The position numbers and the translations under genes were made by a program. Shown here piece by piece: positions 1-12,272 of a stretch of DNA of 64,000 bases. The notes beneath the pieces were generated by a model. The model was not told where the DNA came from and searched no databases. It was given only the letters and a program-made list of their open reading frames with translations. This DNA comes from Lucifuga dentata (Eukaryota > Chordata > Actinopteri > Ophidiiformes > Bythitidae). Position 1 is the first letter of the stretch, and each line of letters starts with the position of its first letter. The DNA lies in NCBI GenBank assembly GCA_014773175.1, contig VXCM01000479.1:124001-188000 (forward strand), written 5' to 3'.

Positions 1-688
1 TATTAATGTCAAGTGTGTGCATGGTACGATGTTGTAGTAGAACAGACAAGGTGCTCTCAATTCATTTATTCAGTCATAATCTGTCTGACTATATAGCTTA
101 CCCAGAGACAAAGAAATTAGATTGTCTGGCAATTTTTTTTTTTTAAATGTTGTGATCAGAAAGTCACTGTTCAAGTTATCTTTACTCAGACTTCCTAGCA
201 ATTCAATTCAATTCAATTCCTAGCAATTGCGCTTTGTCTGCTAGTTGCTGGCGATAGTGATAAAAGTTATTAGCAAGAATATACCACTAGTGGTATCATT
301 ATAGTAATGAATGGTAGCAGACTTTGAAGGTGGCCCTAAGTAAAAATAATAAAGCTATATGGATTATCCATGTACAAGCCACAGGTGAACTGCCATGCTC
401 TGTGGATGCTCAATGTATTGATCTCCTCCAGTGCCAGATAAACAGAATGCTACTAAATACTGAAAAAATGCCAGCTAGTCCTTGGTGTGTCTTGGATCCA
501 CACACATGGAGGTGGAGTTACATGTGGACTATCTAAAGCCAGGCTGGGTTACACCTTTACACCTTGGGGTGGGTTAGGGTTGAGTTACAGCAACATGTGT
601 TACTTCACCCCAAGTACAACTTAGACCGCAAGCTCAAAGACGCAGCAACNAACTAAAAACTGCAAAATGCTTAATGCTGTGTTATAAT

Positions 689-834
689 TAGTGCTTGAAG
701 TGGGCCAGTACGCACCTCTGGGGACGCCCCCCGACCCGACCCAACCCGATGACCAGCCACACAGATAATGGGAGTGCTGGCACCTTTTTTTTTTTTTTTT
801 TNTTTTTTTTTTTTTTTCTCCACTTCAAGCACTG
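689..834. mobile_element. hAT-type miniature element with intact TSD
   Basis: Terminal inverted repeats are 15 bp with one mismatch: tagtgcttgaagtgg at 689-703 and ccacttcaagcactg at 820-834. They are flanked by a perfect 8-bp target duplication, gttataat, at 681-688 and 835-842. An 8-bp TSD and a CAGTG-type terminus are hallmarks of hAT transposons. The inside is a CG-rich stretch followed by a T homopolymer with one N (802), too short to code. It is therefore a non-autonomous copy; mobilisation needs a transposase from elsewhere. Confidence 0.88.
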
Positions 835-1792
835 GTTATAATGTTCAGCTGATTCCTGGAAATTGGCTCATAATTTTACAAAACAATTCACAGCAACAGA
901 TTCCTGATCTAATAATTTAATAATTGAGCAGTTAAAACAGAAATATGCCCATCACCAGTGACCTATGACCTGGTCAATTGGTATGATTGTATTTATACAT
1001 TAATGTACATGAAGAGTTCATTTGCAAAAACATAAACTCCGTTTTTATGAATTTGTAATATTTTTGTGCATTTTGGGTAATATCGCTCCACCTGCACTCA
1101 CTTACTGTATGTTGTGTTACAGTAATTTATTAAATATGTTCTTTAACCCCAGATCGGATTAATTGATATAACTGGGAATGCACAATAAAACAACATGATT
1201 TTTGCAAGTTTTTGTTTCTATTTTTGCAAATTAACTCTTCAAATGTTGTTTAACCTTTTGCTGCAATAAAATATAGAATTGTGAGCCATTCAGCACCTGT
1301 AGATATAGCAAATACGTTAAAAAAAAAAAAAAAAAAANTAAAAAAAAAAAAAAAAAAAGGCCGTTTTCAGAGTAGGCCATAGAGTTCACCATGTTTATTT
1401 TTACAGCATAGAACTTCACCTTATTGTGGTACTTACAGGAGTAATAGGCCCAATCTTCAGTTTTATGTTGTTTCATCATCTGTGCTAAGTGCTCATTGCT
1501 GTTGTGCTTTTGCGTTACATTTTCTAGAGTTTGCTTGTTAATCAAACATACACTTTATTTATGTGCCATAAACTAATTACATCAGTCTGACTACTACTTA
1601 TTCCCAGGGGCAGGAGCACATGAAAACACTGAATCATTTAAGAATAAATGGACAAACACCGGTGTAGTTGAAAATGCTGCATTAACACTCTGCTTGTCAG
1701 ATCCATCTGTGCTCCAGAATTGTTTGTGGCACGAATACTGTTGGATAATATTCTTTTACATACTATAGAGTCATAGATTTTAGTAGTAGACA

Positions 1793-1818
1793 CAGAGAGA
1801 GAGAGAGAGAGAGAGAGA
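1793..1818. repeat. GA microsatellite
   Basis: About 11 GA units. Confidence 0.93.
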
Positions 1819-3110
1819 TACTCTATAGTATTCCATGTTAATATGAGCTGAATTAGCCTTTGTAAATCCTGATCTGACTGTGTCAACCACATATCTGTCA
1901 CAGCCAAAAAAAAAAAAAAAAANAAAAAAAAAAAAAAAACAATGCAGAGGCTAAGAGAGATAAGAACCCTGAAATGAACTGATGAATCTGTATTGTAAGC
2001 AGGTATAGAAAATGGATATATAGATATGTAATTTATTCTCAGAACTGTCTGTAAATGTAGGCATTGTGCCAAGTATTGTGGCACAGTTAATGACGCTGAC
2101 ATTAGTTTCTGTAGGTGTTTCTAGTTGCTATGTCATGTTACCCACCCAGTATTTTTATTCCAAGTGGATCAGCTCTTGTGTGCCAGAGAATCCCTGCTAA
2201 AGAAAGACCTGGTTACTATCACTGGGTTATAGATTAGTATTGTTTTGACTGGAAGAAGATTTAGCAGAACACTACCAAAATAAATCTTTATATCTTTAAG
2301 TCTTTAAGCTATCTATTGATCTTTCAACAACTGTGAGATGTTACTCAAACCTGAAAAGAAGGGATAGCTATGACGTGTAATTTATGGTGTAAACATTTAA
2401 TTTGAGCATAAAGAAATTTTAGCTACTAAATATTTAGATTCACTTTAAAATGGAGTCCACTGGGTCTTTGTTCCATGTGGATTTTTGATTTTACCTCTGA
2501 TTTGTTTCACCACCACTCATGATCCCTGTCTTTCATTTTCAAATCACATTTTAATATAGAAGATCTCTCCAAGGCTGCTGTGGGCCAAGTCGCATAATCT
2601 CCACAAGGCATTTCATTATCATTTCGATTAACGTTGGCTCCATTTTATTTACAATGCCAGCAGAAAGAAGACCTTGCATATTCATTTGAAGAATTCGGCA
2701 CAGCACATTATCATGGATTATGTATTGATAGAAAGGGGAATTAGATCAGCTTTGCCCTGCAAACAGAAAAAGGGATTGGAATAGCTTTTTCCTGCTTAAT
2801 GATAGCAAGGGCTGCCATAACCTGTGCAAAAAATACATACTTTATATCAGCTGATGAGTGAAAATGTAGATGATTCAAATAAAAGCACATGGAATTTATC
2901 AAGATGTGTGTGAAACAGCAGTACTTTGAATTAAGTATGAATATTTTTGGCATACATGTACTATACATAGGAATTTATTGCCTAAAGAAAAAGGCAAAGT
3001 AATACATTACCGTCCTTTCTTGTAGAAATACAAAAATAGAGATGCTGCTGATTCTCTCCTCCCTGTTCTGTGCTGGTCAGGGAGACGTAATCACTGAATC
3101 TTCAGGGCCT

Positions 3111-3156
3111 GTGAAGAGGAGGAGGAGGAGGAGGACGAGGAGGAGGAAAGGAAAGG
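3111..3156. repeat. Purine GGA-rich run
   Basis: gaggaggaggaggaggagga continuing with one acg interruption. It creates a basic RRRRRR stretch in a spurious short frame. Confidence 0.9.
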
Positions 3157-4251
3157 TGGCCTTGAATCATACTACCTGGAGACTAGAAGGAGGCACTGGT
3201 ATATCCATGCACCCATGGGTCTTACAGGACTGGGAATCTGACAGTTATCCAGGGAGTTACCTAGGAGTTATCCAGGGAAAACAGCCTGCTGTCCAGTAAT
3301 AGTTAAAGAAAACCCAGAAAAGTGGCAGTTCTCTAGTTGTGAAGTCATCCAAGCAAGTTTTGTATGCAGTAAAGATTCAAACTTTTGCTTTTGTCAGGAG
3401 GAGGAAACAACACATTGGGTGGTGTGAGTTAAGTGTAAATATGACTATAATCATCACATTCGTAGCTTGTGCATGATAGTATTCTCTGACAATAGTTAGA
3501 GGTAGGTGTAAATGTCAAAGCTGTTTGGAGACATACAGGTGTGCTGTTTACTTGTGCAAGTAGGGAGAGATATCATTCCCTTTCTGCAAACATAATTTTA
3601 GTTTTATTAAACTTTCCAGTGCTAATGCTTGTCAGCATGGAACTCCCAGCGCTGATGCCACATGCCTGCTAACAGTGTCTTAGAATTTAAATCCTTCATG
3701 AATCTTTCAGAAAGGGATTTCGTGGATGTTTGGCTTGTCTCAGTAGTGCTGCCACCAAGAGCTTTGTGAGTGGTGAAAATAGAGTCCACTGAATCCTCTG
3801 ATTGAATTGTCACTCCCAGAGGACAAGACAATAAAAGGGGTCAGCAGCTGCCTTCAAAAACATGGTCACAGAGTATCGCCAAGGCTGTGTTTCATGCCTA
3901 CTGCCTGGCTTGACCCAATCAACACTGGTCTTGATCTTAATGTCCTCAAGGCAACGGGGAGAAGAATGGTTCAAAGACAACTCACTCTAGGGTTCTTCCA
4001 CAGGGGAGGGACTATCTCTTTGTGCCTTAATTCTCCAGATTCTCTGGACTCAGCTCATCTGCTCCCTGCAGAATGCAAACAAGCTGCACAGAAAAAAAAA
4101 GAAAAAAACAGAATCTCTCATCATCCCACAGGAGTGCAGCATGTTGATTTTGTTTGTGTAAGCCTTAAATAATCTATTTTGTTATGTCTTTTGTATTCTT
4201 GTTTGCTGATTTGATCTAGTACTTATGGATACTTTTTGTCAGTTTGGAAGA

Positions 4252-4483
4252 TTTTCCACCACTTATCCAGTTGCAAAGGCAACAGGTCAAGCATAGTAGC
4301 CAACCTCACCTTGGCCATGACCTCCAGCTCTTCTTGGGGGGGTCCCAAGGTGTTCCAAGGCCAGATGGAATATATACTGTATATAATCCCTCCATCGTAT
4401 TCTGGGTCTGCCCCTGTGGTCTCCTCCCAGTTGGATGTTCCCAGAATATCTCTCCAAGGAGAGGGGAGGCATGCTGGTCAGAC
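4252..4483 (-). mobile_element. Rex3/RTE-like LINE fragment, antisense
   Basis: The reverse strand encodes a short piece with GRPRIRWRDYIQYIFHLALE followed by HLGTPP, which resembles the end of the reverse transcriptase ORF of teleost Rex3 elements (GRPRRRWRDYV...ERLG). The 5' side on the plus strand, cttatccagttg, parallels the Rex3 3' end near its tail. It is a truncated, non-functional remnant in intron. Family naming is from memory of Rex3. Confidence 0.7.
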
Positions 4484-5430
4484 TGTTTTACTTATGATGT
4501 CCAGGATCCTCATTCTGACCTGTATGTAAGAGCTGTATGTTGCTTCATTCATCTGTTTGTTGTTTTGGATGTGCACTGACAGCTTTTGACAGCTGGAGTC
4601 AAACACATTGTGTGTGTGTAAGAGCATACTTTATCCCAATTCTGAAGTACATTAAACTCACATTACCCCAAAAAAAAAAAAAACCCAAAAGATTTTGAAG
4701 TAGTGAGCAAAGCCCCTGTTGAAATGCTGCTTGGGACCACTGAGACTATTTGGTCCTGAAGCTGCAGTAACTATAGACAGTGTATTTTGAGTTGCCTATC
4801 AACATCCTGCAGGGTATTTTATCTGGCAAGTCCCATATTGAAATAAATGCACCACAAATGTGTCTGGTTCCCATGAGGATTGTTGCTAGTAGGCTGGAGG
4901 TTTAGGGGGTAATGTAGCGTAGCACCTTGTTATTGAGCTGAAGGACAGGGCCTTTTGCATTATGTAACATTTAGTTTTCTCTCTCTTCTCTCTTGCTCTC
5001 TCATCACGCTGAGATATAATCTGTCTGTTGACTCACGAACAATCCCAAAACTTGCCTTTATTATAAATACAGCACGTTTACAAACATCACGTATGCATAC
5101 TGTGAGAAAATTTGTAGATGCATCAACCTGACTTTGCTTTCACGTTGCTGGATTCATGAAATGTGAGGGGAAGATCTGCTCAAGGCATTACAAAGCTCCC
5201 ATGTTATGTTTTTATATTGGCTGTAACATATTAACCTGTCATACATGGGTCTTGTTTGCAGTCATGATAATCTGCTGTTTTTTGCAGCAGGAGGCATTCG
5301 GCTCTGAAATAAGACTTAATTTACTCTATCTCCCTCTGCCTCATTAAAGTTAGAGAACTCCAAATTGCCTTGTGCCATCTGCTTTACCAGTAGTAGTGTT
5401 AGTAGGGGGGAAACAGAGACAGAATATGGT

Positions 5431-5471
5431 GTGTGGGTGTGTGTCTGTCTGTCTGTCTATGTGCGTGTGTG
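5431..5471. repeat. TG/TCTG low-complexity repeat
   Basis: gtgtgtgggtgtgtgtctgt followed by ctgtctgtctatgtgcgtgt. Confidence 0.9.
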
Positions 5472-5584
5472 CATACAGGTTTGTGTGCTCGTTTAGTGCC
5501 ATCACATACCATACGATGGCACTCTGATTTTAATTCTCTCCATACATGATACATGTATAATACATCATCTACATGGTTTAGTTG

Positions 5585-5770
5585 GGTTCATTCGAACTAA
5601 GGTTCATTTTTCTCCTTTGGTGTTCTTTGTTTAGGAGGATCTGAAGACAGCAATTGTATTCCCAGTCTGAAGCAATTATATTGATCGGATTGAGGAAGTC
5701 ATCTGGGTTCCATCTCAAACTACTCTGGAGTTGTTTGTGGTGTGAATCTCATTGTTCTGAATCAGCTATT
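5585..5770. mobile_element. Fish interspersed repeat, copy 1 (miniature DNA element?)
   Basis: The region contains tactctggagttgtttgtgg followed by tgtgaa, closely matching a second stretch at about 43235-43262, and upstream ggttcattcgaac-like sequence. I recall this as part of a common teleost miniature DNA transposon with gtttggttcgtttgaacaca-type sequence. Ends and target duplications are not clear. Confidence 0.4.
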
Positions 5771-6149
5771 GATCTATTGATGTATCTATAAACAACAGTA
5801 AATAAACTAGTAGTTTGGTAGTACTGCCAGACGAAACTGACGATGCCAGGGATGAATAACTCTGTAATTGTCCGCTGTTTTTCCGTGCCACCCTTTCTCT
5901 TTTTAGAATCCATTGTTTCGTCTAAGCGCCAAGAAAATTATGAAAGAAAAAAAATGTGTTTGCTTAGTTTAAGTTAATTTTAATTTATATTATATTGTAC
6001 AGTGCAAAGGCACACCCATCAACTCTCCCAATGCCATGTCAACGACGCTGAATGTGATTAGGCCCCAAACGAAAGCAGAGTAGACATTCTCACAGTCGGA
6101 CATTTGGTTTCACTTTCTCCGCTGCTTGCAGTGGAGAAAACGGAGAATT

Positions 6150-6446
6150 TTGACTCGTTGCGTCGGAATGATGTCTCGCAGATAATACAAAAAAAAAGTA
6201 GCGCAAAGATTGCAACCAAATGTAATGGAGTAAAAGTTGATTTTTTTCTTCATAAATATACTCAAATATGAGTTAAAAGTATCCTGCAATAAAACTACTC
6301 AGTAAAGTANTTTTTCTTCATAAATATACTCAAATATGAGTTAAAAGTATCCTGCAATAAAACTACTCAGTAAAGTACAGTTTTGTGAAAAAAATTACTT
6401 AAGTAAATGTAACTGAGTAAATGGATCACATTACTACCCACCTCTG
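6150..6446. mobile_element. hAT-like element, 3' end
   Basis: The right end reads ttactacccacctctg at 6431-6446, the reverse complement of the CAGAGGTGGGTAGTAA terminus seen on many teleost hAT-type elements, and is preceded by the usual acttaagtaaatgtaact and actactcagtaaagta stretches. No matching left end is found, so the copy is 5'-broken or diverged. It contains the artefactual 67-bp duplication at 6243-6377. Confidence 0.6.
6243..6377 (+). repeat. Perfect 67-bp duplication across a single N
   Basis: 6243-6309 equals 6311-6377 exactly, with N at 6310. This is best read as two contig ends that overlap and were not merged. Confidence 0.95.
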
Positions 6447-9400
6447 ATACTGAAGTGCCTCAGTTTCTACAGCCTGTCACATTACTTTATGTTGGGGAAT
6501 TTATCTTAGGAGATATCATTACTGTCTGAATGAATATGGGTCCTTGGTGACAGTCTTACCCAATACCACATCATCCATGTCAGGAGTGATGAACTGGGAG
6601 GAGCACAGCACTTCTTTGTCTTCACTCAACCAGACTCCATCTCAACAGTGAAGCTACACTGACATAATCTCCCTTTTGTATTCCTCCTAGAACGAGCATT
6701 GTAAAGGACAGAATCCCACAGTCACCTGAAGCACAAAGAAAGAGCGTATTTCATCACCTTGATGAGTTTGCTGTCATGGATTTGGTGTGACATTAAAGTG
6801 CTAAAGTCTACATTACCTCCCTGTTGCTTCAGCAGAGAACAGAGCATCACATTGCTATGAGACAGTTAATGAGAATAATGTCCTGTAACGTCACTGTCAT
6901 GAGTGCTGTTGATGTCACATTTCACAGTATCCAGATGTAGATGAATCACGGACAGTGACCTTTATTTACTAGTCAAGAATTATAGGTAGTCTAATAGTGA
7001 AAGGAAGGAAGGAAGGAACTCATGCTATCTTTCATAGTCACTCAATAAACAGTCATAGTCCAATGATTATTCTGAGAGAGTTGGGTTAGAGCCAGAGGCT
7101 ATTTAGACACAAATACATTTCCTCCTACTCGCTGTGTATACTCCACTCTAACCATGGTGCTCATTAAAAATGCCTTCCAGCAAAAAAAAAAAAAAAAANA
7201 AAAAAAAAAAAAAAAAAGACTTATTTACTCCCTTATGATCAATTGGTTTAGACTATAGGCCGGCACACTAATTTGGTCCCTGACACTCATTACAAACTGC
7301 AGAAATAAATAAAGTCAAAGGTCATGGCTTTCCACTGTAACTATTATAATTTAATTGAGGAATCTGAAGCTGAGGGTTCTGAGAGCTCTTACATTTTATT
7401 GGAAAGATATATGGTTGGTTTGTGATACCATCCACAAGATTTAAGCCATATTCTGAACTGACCCTTGACCTTCCCTGATCATAAAAGTAGCCAGATGTTG
7501 ACTGTAACATTAATGTCTAGCACAGCAGTTTTCAAAATGGGTCCAGGGATCTTTAAAGAGTTCCTCTGAGCCCCGAGTAAAATAAAGGAAAAAGCTATAA
7601 CAGTTAATGCAATGCTGTTTCACAAATGATCACAGGAAAGTGCTCTGCAAGGACCCAGTAACTATGAGGGCTAAGCACCACAGATCAGATTACTACCTTA
7701 ATTTGTTCAAAATTCTCAACAAGTATAATTTGAAATTGCCTCTCATCACAGTCTCCTTCCCATGCACAGCATAGAAAGTTGTAGAATTCATTACTAAATC
7801 AGTGCTCTCTGGGTAAAAATCAAGTTGTTTGGGCATCCATTATGCAAAATGTTATAATTTGTCATAAAATAAGATCTGTGGATTGGCAAAATCATTTTCC
7901 TCAGTTCAAGCCAAACCTATACATCAGAATCTCATTGCACTAATGGCAGTAACGTTAGTAACATTAGAGTTCTCTGTTTATTTCTTTAATGTAAGGGTGC
8001 CAGAATTAAATACAATGCTGTATATTATGCTCTCAATAAGATAATTCTTCTCAGTGACTATTGGTTTTAGCCTAGACTGCAATACACTATGTATTATTCA
8101 TTAGAATGTGGCCCCAGAACAATTACATTGGATCATTTGCATAATGGTTGGTCACAAAACTATCTCTACTGACTAATTATGTCACTGTTCTCCAAATAAT
8201 AATAAATTGGCTTTTTGCTGTGTTTTTTTTTTTGGATGGTGTTTCTGAAGTGCAGTTTTAGCAGGTTGTCCCAAGGCTGCTCATTGCTGTTTTAGTCTGA
8301 TGTATTGATTCTTTGTTATACAGTAAAGCCCTGGGTATTGTGGATGCCAACATGCTGCCTCATTCTACTGCACACCAGCACATTGTTCCTCCGCTTCAAA
8401 TGGATTTGATCAAATATTACACTAAATTCTGAGCTGATTAATATTGGTAATAAAGTGTCGGTGGGGCTGTTCAGCTCTGCAAGCATGCAGATAGTAAGCA
8501 GTATTAAGTAGCATTTCTAATATGAAGCAGGGCTTTTTGTAGAATTAAGTTGGGGTAATGTTTTTTATCTTTCTCTGTGATGTCATTTTGTCTGCATGGA
8601 CCCGTGCACCCTCGTGGATTGTCAACTATAAAACAAGTTTAAGGTATCAAAACCATATTGTATTCTACGTATCAACAACAATAACATACTATTGGGTTTC
8701 AGGGTTACAGTAAAACCATATGTGTTTCCCTGTGATATACAGAGTGTTTTGCTTGTGTTTTACAGTCTGCATATGATGCAGAGGAAATGCCTATGAGCTC
8801 TGTGTTCACTGTTGTCGTTGCCGTGCATATCAGTGTGAAGCAGGATACATTCTGTGAGAGTTACGTGTCCTGGGTGTTTAATACTGAGGGGGACATATTT
8901 GGTTTCTTTAGACAGTATAGAAACTCACTAGACTTGATGTAAAGCAAATATTTATAGTAACACAGTATACAGAACAAGGCAGTCAGAGGATTTACTGTCA
9001 GAGAAACCCAAAGCTACATGCAAACTAAAACAAACAAGTGGAGAGCACAACAATACATATTTGCCTTTTCGGGAAATAATCATATTTGCAGTGAACAGTC
9101 AGTAAGCACGGATTCTGTGGGTCATTGTTGGGTATCTGTTCCTGACCAGCACACCATAGGTTTGTTCAGATTAGTAAGTTAACAAACGAATGAATAAAGT
9201 CAAAGAATTAAACGTGATGTGACAGTCAGATGAGGAATACATCACAATGCAGCAAAACATCCATTCCTGCTGGTTTGTCATTCGGTGAATGTTCATAAGC
9301 ACTGAATTGTCTAAGATGTGAAACCGTATGGGAAGCAGGTAACAGCTTTACTGCAAGGGCTGTTAGAGCACTTACTTAGCAAACACAGTTTGCTGTATTT

Positions 9401-10748
9401 TTTTCATTCCCATGTACCCACTCATAGTTATAGACTGTTTTCATGTGTCAGAAGCGGCTGTGAACCTTTGTTTTGGCAGCATTCAGGAACTTTTTTTTTT
9501 TTTTTTTTTTTTTNTTTTTTTTTTTTTTTGCTGTTCATGAAATGATCACTAATCTGACTTTAAAAAAAAAAAAGTTAATTACTGTAACCTAGGTAATGTT
9601 ATGTACAGTTCCACATATACCAAATATATATCAAAATATATTATGGCCTGTTTTTGTTATGAAAACTTAGTTATATTGCACTTGGAGGCATGTATATATA
9701 AAATTGCATAAACACTTTTGGTTTATTTTTGTTTTTGTTTTGGTAAACCAGCCAGCCCCCTCCCTTGACCTGCAGATAAGTAGGATTATGATTTTCTTCA
9801 ACATGCCAAAACAATGTTAATTCTGAGAGTATCTGCAAAATGTTCACTGCCAATGTTTTTCATTTGGTATTCTTTCTGTTTCCAAACACAAAATAGATAT
9901 TATAACTAAACCACTTGGTGCAGGTTAGGGAAGGTTGTGTTCATTGAAATGTATTGTAAATTCAACAGTTACTTCTGTGCTTCTAAGTCTATTTCGCGCT
10001 ACTTTATTTTTAGAATTTCAGAGACCAAGTCCTCTGGAAAATGTTGCAAAAAAACATTTTGGTCTTAGTGCATCATTTCAGATATGTCAAGAATGTAAAG
10101 GTCACACAGGAAAAACATTTTGGTAAAGTGTCCTTCACGCTGAGATTGCTGCTCTTTTTTTTTTTTTTTTNTTTTTTTTTTTTTTTTTTTAAATAAAAAT
10201 AAAATGCCAGGGAGAGCATCTGTTTACATCTATTCAGAAGGGTTGGTGATCATAATGTTTACTAAACTCTATTTATAGCATGTCATCATATCTGGGTTAT
10301 ATCAGCAGTTAGTTTTGTTGCCATGGAACTGTCAGAAGTTACAGCCACATACTTCAGATGATGCACATAGCTTATGACAAGAAACCAGATAAGTATTGCG
10401 TCACCACACACTCCGGATTTGTTTAGTCCAGGGATTGTTTGCCTTTGAGATATGAGTTATAGCACACAGCTGGATACCATCAGCCCATGTACCCAAATCA
10501 AGCTGAGATATGGGAAAATGGCCCTCCAGCAGTACTTTTATATGACAGTTATAAATATATCATCCCCTTCCATTAGATATTCATGCCACAGCATCAAAAC
10601 CTAGACATCTAAAACTCCAAAATCTTCCAAGTTTAAATGTTTCCTCTAGATACTGGAGGAAAATTGACAGCCACATTGACATCAACACAAAGGGAGAATG
10701 TGCAAAGGTGAAGAGTTCATTCTTTCCTTTAAGTTCTTGTAGCTTCAG

Positions 10749-10794
10749 CACACACAGCGCGCACACACACACACACACACGCACGCACGCACGN

Positions 10795-10829
<35 letters not shown>

Positions 10830-10834
10830 ACACA
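10749..10834. repeat. CA microsatellite with CG-containing units
   Basis: (CA)n interrupted by gcgc and three cacg units, with one N at 10794, where the count is unreliable. Confidence 0.95.
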
Positions 10835-11603
10835 TCAGCAGCCAAACAGAAATCAGCATGCATTTTACACAGCATCTCATTCCTTATAATACAATACAAT
10901 ATATTCCATAAAAGTCAACACAACTAGAAGTAACAAGCATGCAGCTTTTATTCAGTTTATATTTATTCTACAGAACAAAAATAATGACATGTATTACAAT
11001 AAAATGTGCATAGCTACGGGAACATATTCTGAGCTAGGTGTGCTGAAAAAGAGAGGGGCATGCATGAGAGCAAAACATGTGTTAGTTTTTTTTGTATCAG
11101 CGTTGTGTGTAACCATGTCTCCAGACGGCTTGGAAAATGTTCTCTGTGATGAAGCAGTTGAGATGTGAGATTTAGGCAGAGTTTAATAAGGTTTTCAGCT
11201 GCTTTGAACATCACCCTTATTTATTGATAGAGTTTATGTCTTTTATGGTGTTACAAGGAGAATCGCTAAAGATGTCTCAAAAGCATTTTCAACTGGAGCT
11301 CCATACTGGCTCAGTCAAAGGTCAAGGGAAGGTGAAGAGACATTCACTGTTTGTAATTTGTTGGCCGCATTAATAATCACCTTCTTTCTGAGACTTGCTG
11401 TTTTCCTGCATTCTTGGCCGAATTACTTGCTAATTTTATTAATTCATTACTTCAAAGTTCTAGTCACTGACAGCGAGCTGGAATTGGAATTAAAACCCAA
11501 CTGATGTACTTTAGCTATCACTAAGAGGCCAGACAAAACTGTTATAACATGAAAAAGCCAATATAACAAAATGTTGGTTGCTTCTGATTTATTTATTTAT
11601 TTG

Positions 11604-11738
11604 TTTTTTCTGTCTGCATATATAGTTGTGGTATATGCCAAGATTGGCATAACCATTTTTTATATATATANTTTTTTCTGTCTGCATATATAGTTGTGGT
11701 ATATGCCAAGATTGGCATAACCATTTTTTATATATATA
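11604..11738 (+). repeat. Perfect 67-bp duplication across a single N
   Basis: 11604-11670 equals 11672-11738, with N at 11671. Same assembly signature. Confidence 0.95.
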
Positions 11739-11984
11739 TGCAATTTGGTTGCTTCTGATTTAGACATTCAAGTAAAGTAAAGATCAGCAGGTATAGCCAG
11801 GGAGGCGTGTGCAAAGGCAAAAATCAGCTTTTGTACCAAGATGTCACAACACTATATTTAGTTATATTGTTTTCTGACATACATTTGTTCAGTAATCAAC
11901 AAATCAACTGCTGTACCCCCAGGAAAACAGTATGTAGTTTTATTTTCCAGAGTACCTATACATGACTACTGAAATATTCTAAAG

Positions 11985-12272
11985 CAGTGCTTCTAAATTT
12001 GTGGTACATGTACCACCAGTGGTACGTAAAGCTCCCCCTGGTGGTACCCAAATGACTGCAGATTATCAAAATGATTAAAATCTTTTTGCCATTGTGTTAA
12101 ATCATTCACAAATAAAATAAGTTTAATTAAGTTTTTTTTTAAGTTCAGTCATTAAGTAAGTAATTTAGTAACTTTTCAGTGGAGAATACATGTACACATG
12201 TTGGTTTGTTGGTACTTATGGGCTTTGGTTTGCTCAGAGGTGGTACTTGGTTCACAAAGTTTGAAACTACTG
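11985..12272. mobile_element. Degraded hAT element, 288 bp
   Basis: The left end cagtgcttctaaatttgtgg and the reverse complement of the right end, cagtagtttcaaactttgtg, form imperfect terminal inverted repeats. Flanking 8-mers ttctaaag (11977-11984) and ttatagag (12273-12280) match at 6 of 8 positions, fitting an aged hAT target duplication. The interior gtaccaccagtggtac and ccccctggtggtac are typical of a widespread hAT family. No transposase frame is present. Confidence 0.7.

Noticed and set aside
1231..2102. Minus-strand frames of 104 and 154 residues with poly-F
   Set aside because: They run through A/T homopolymers with an N; the frame is created by the homopolymer.
3042..3299. 85-residue frame with a polybasic RRRRRR stretch
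   Set aside because: The basic stretch comes from a GGA microsatellite; no homology or splice support.
6243..6377. True tandem repeat or CRISPR-like unit
   Set aside because: Two perfect copies with a single N between them, the same pattern as four other sites; assembly artefact.
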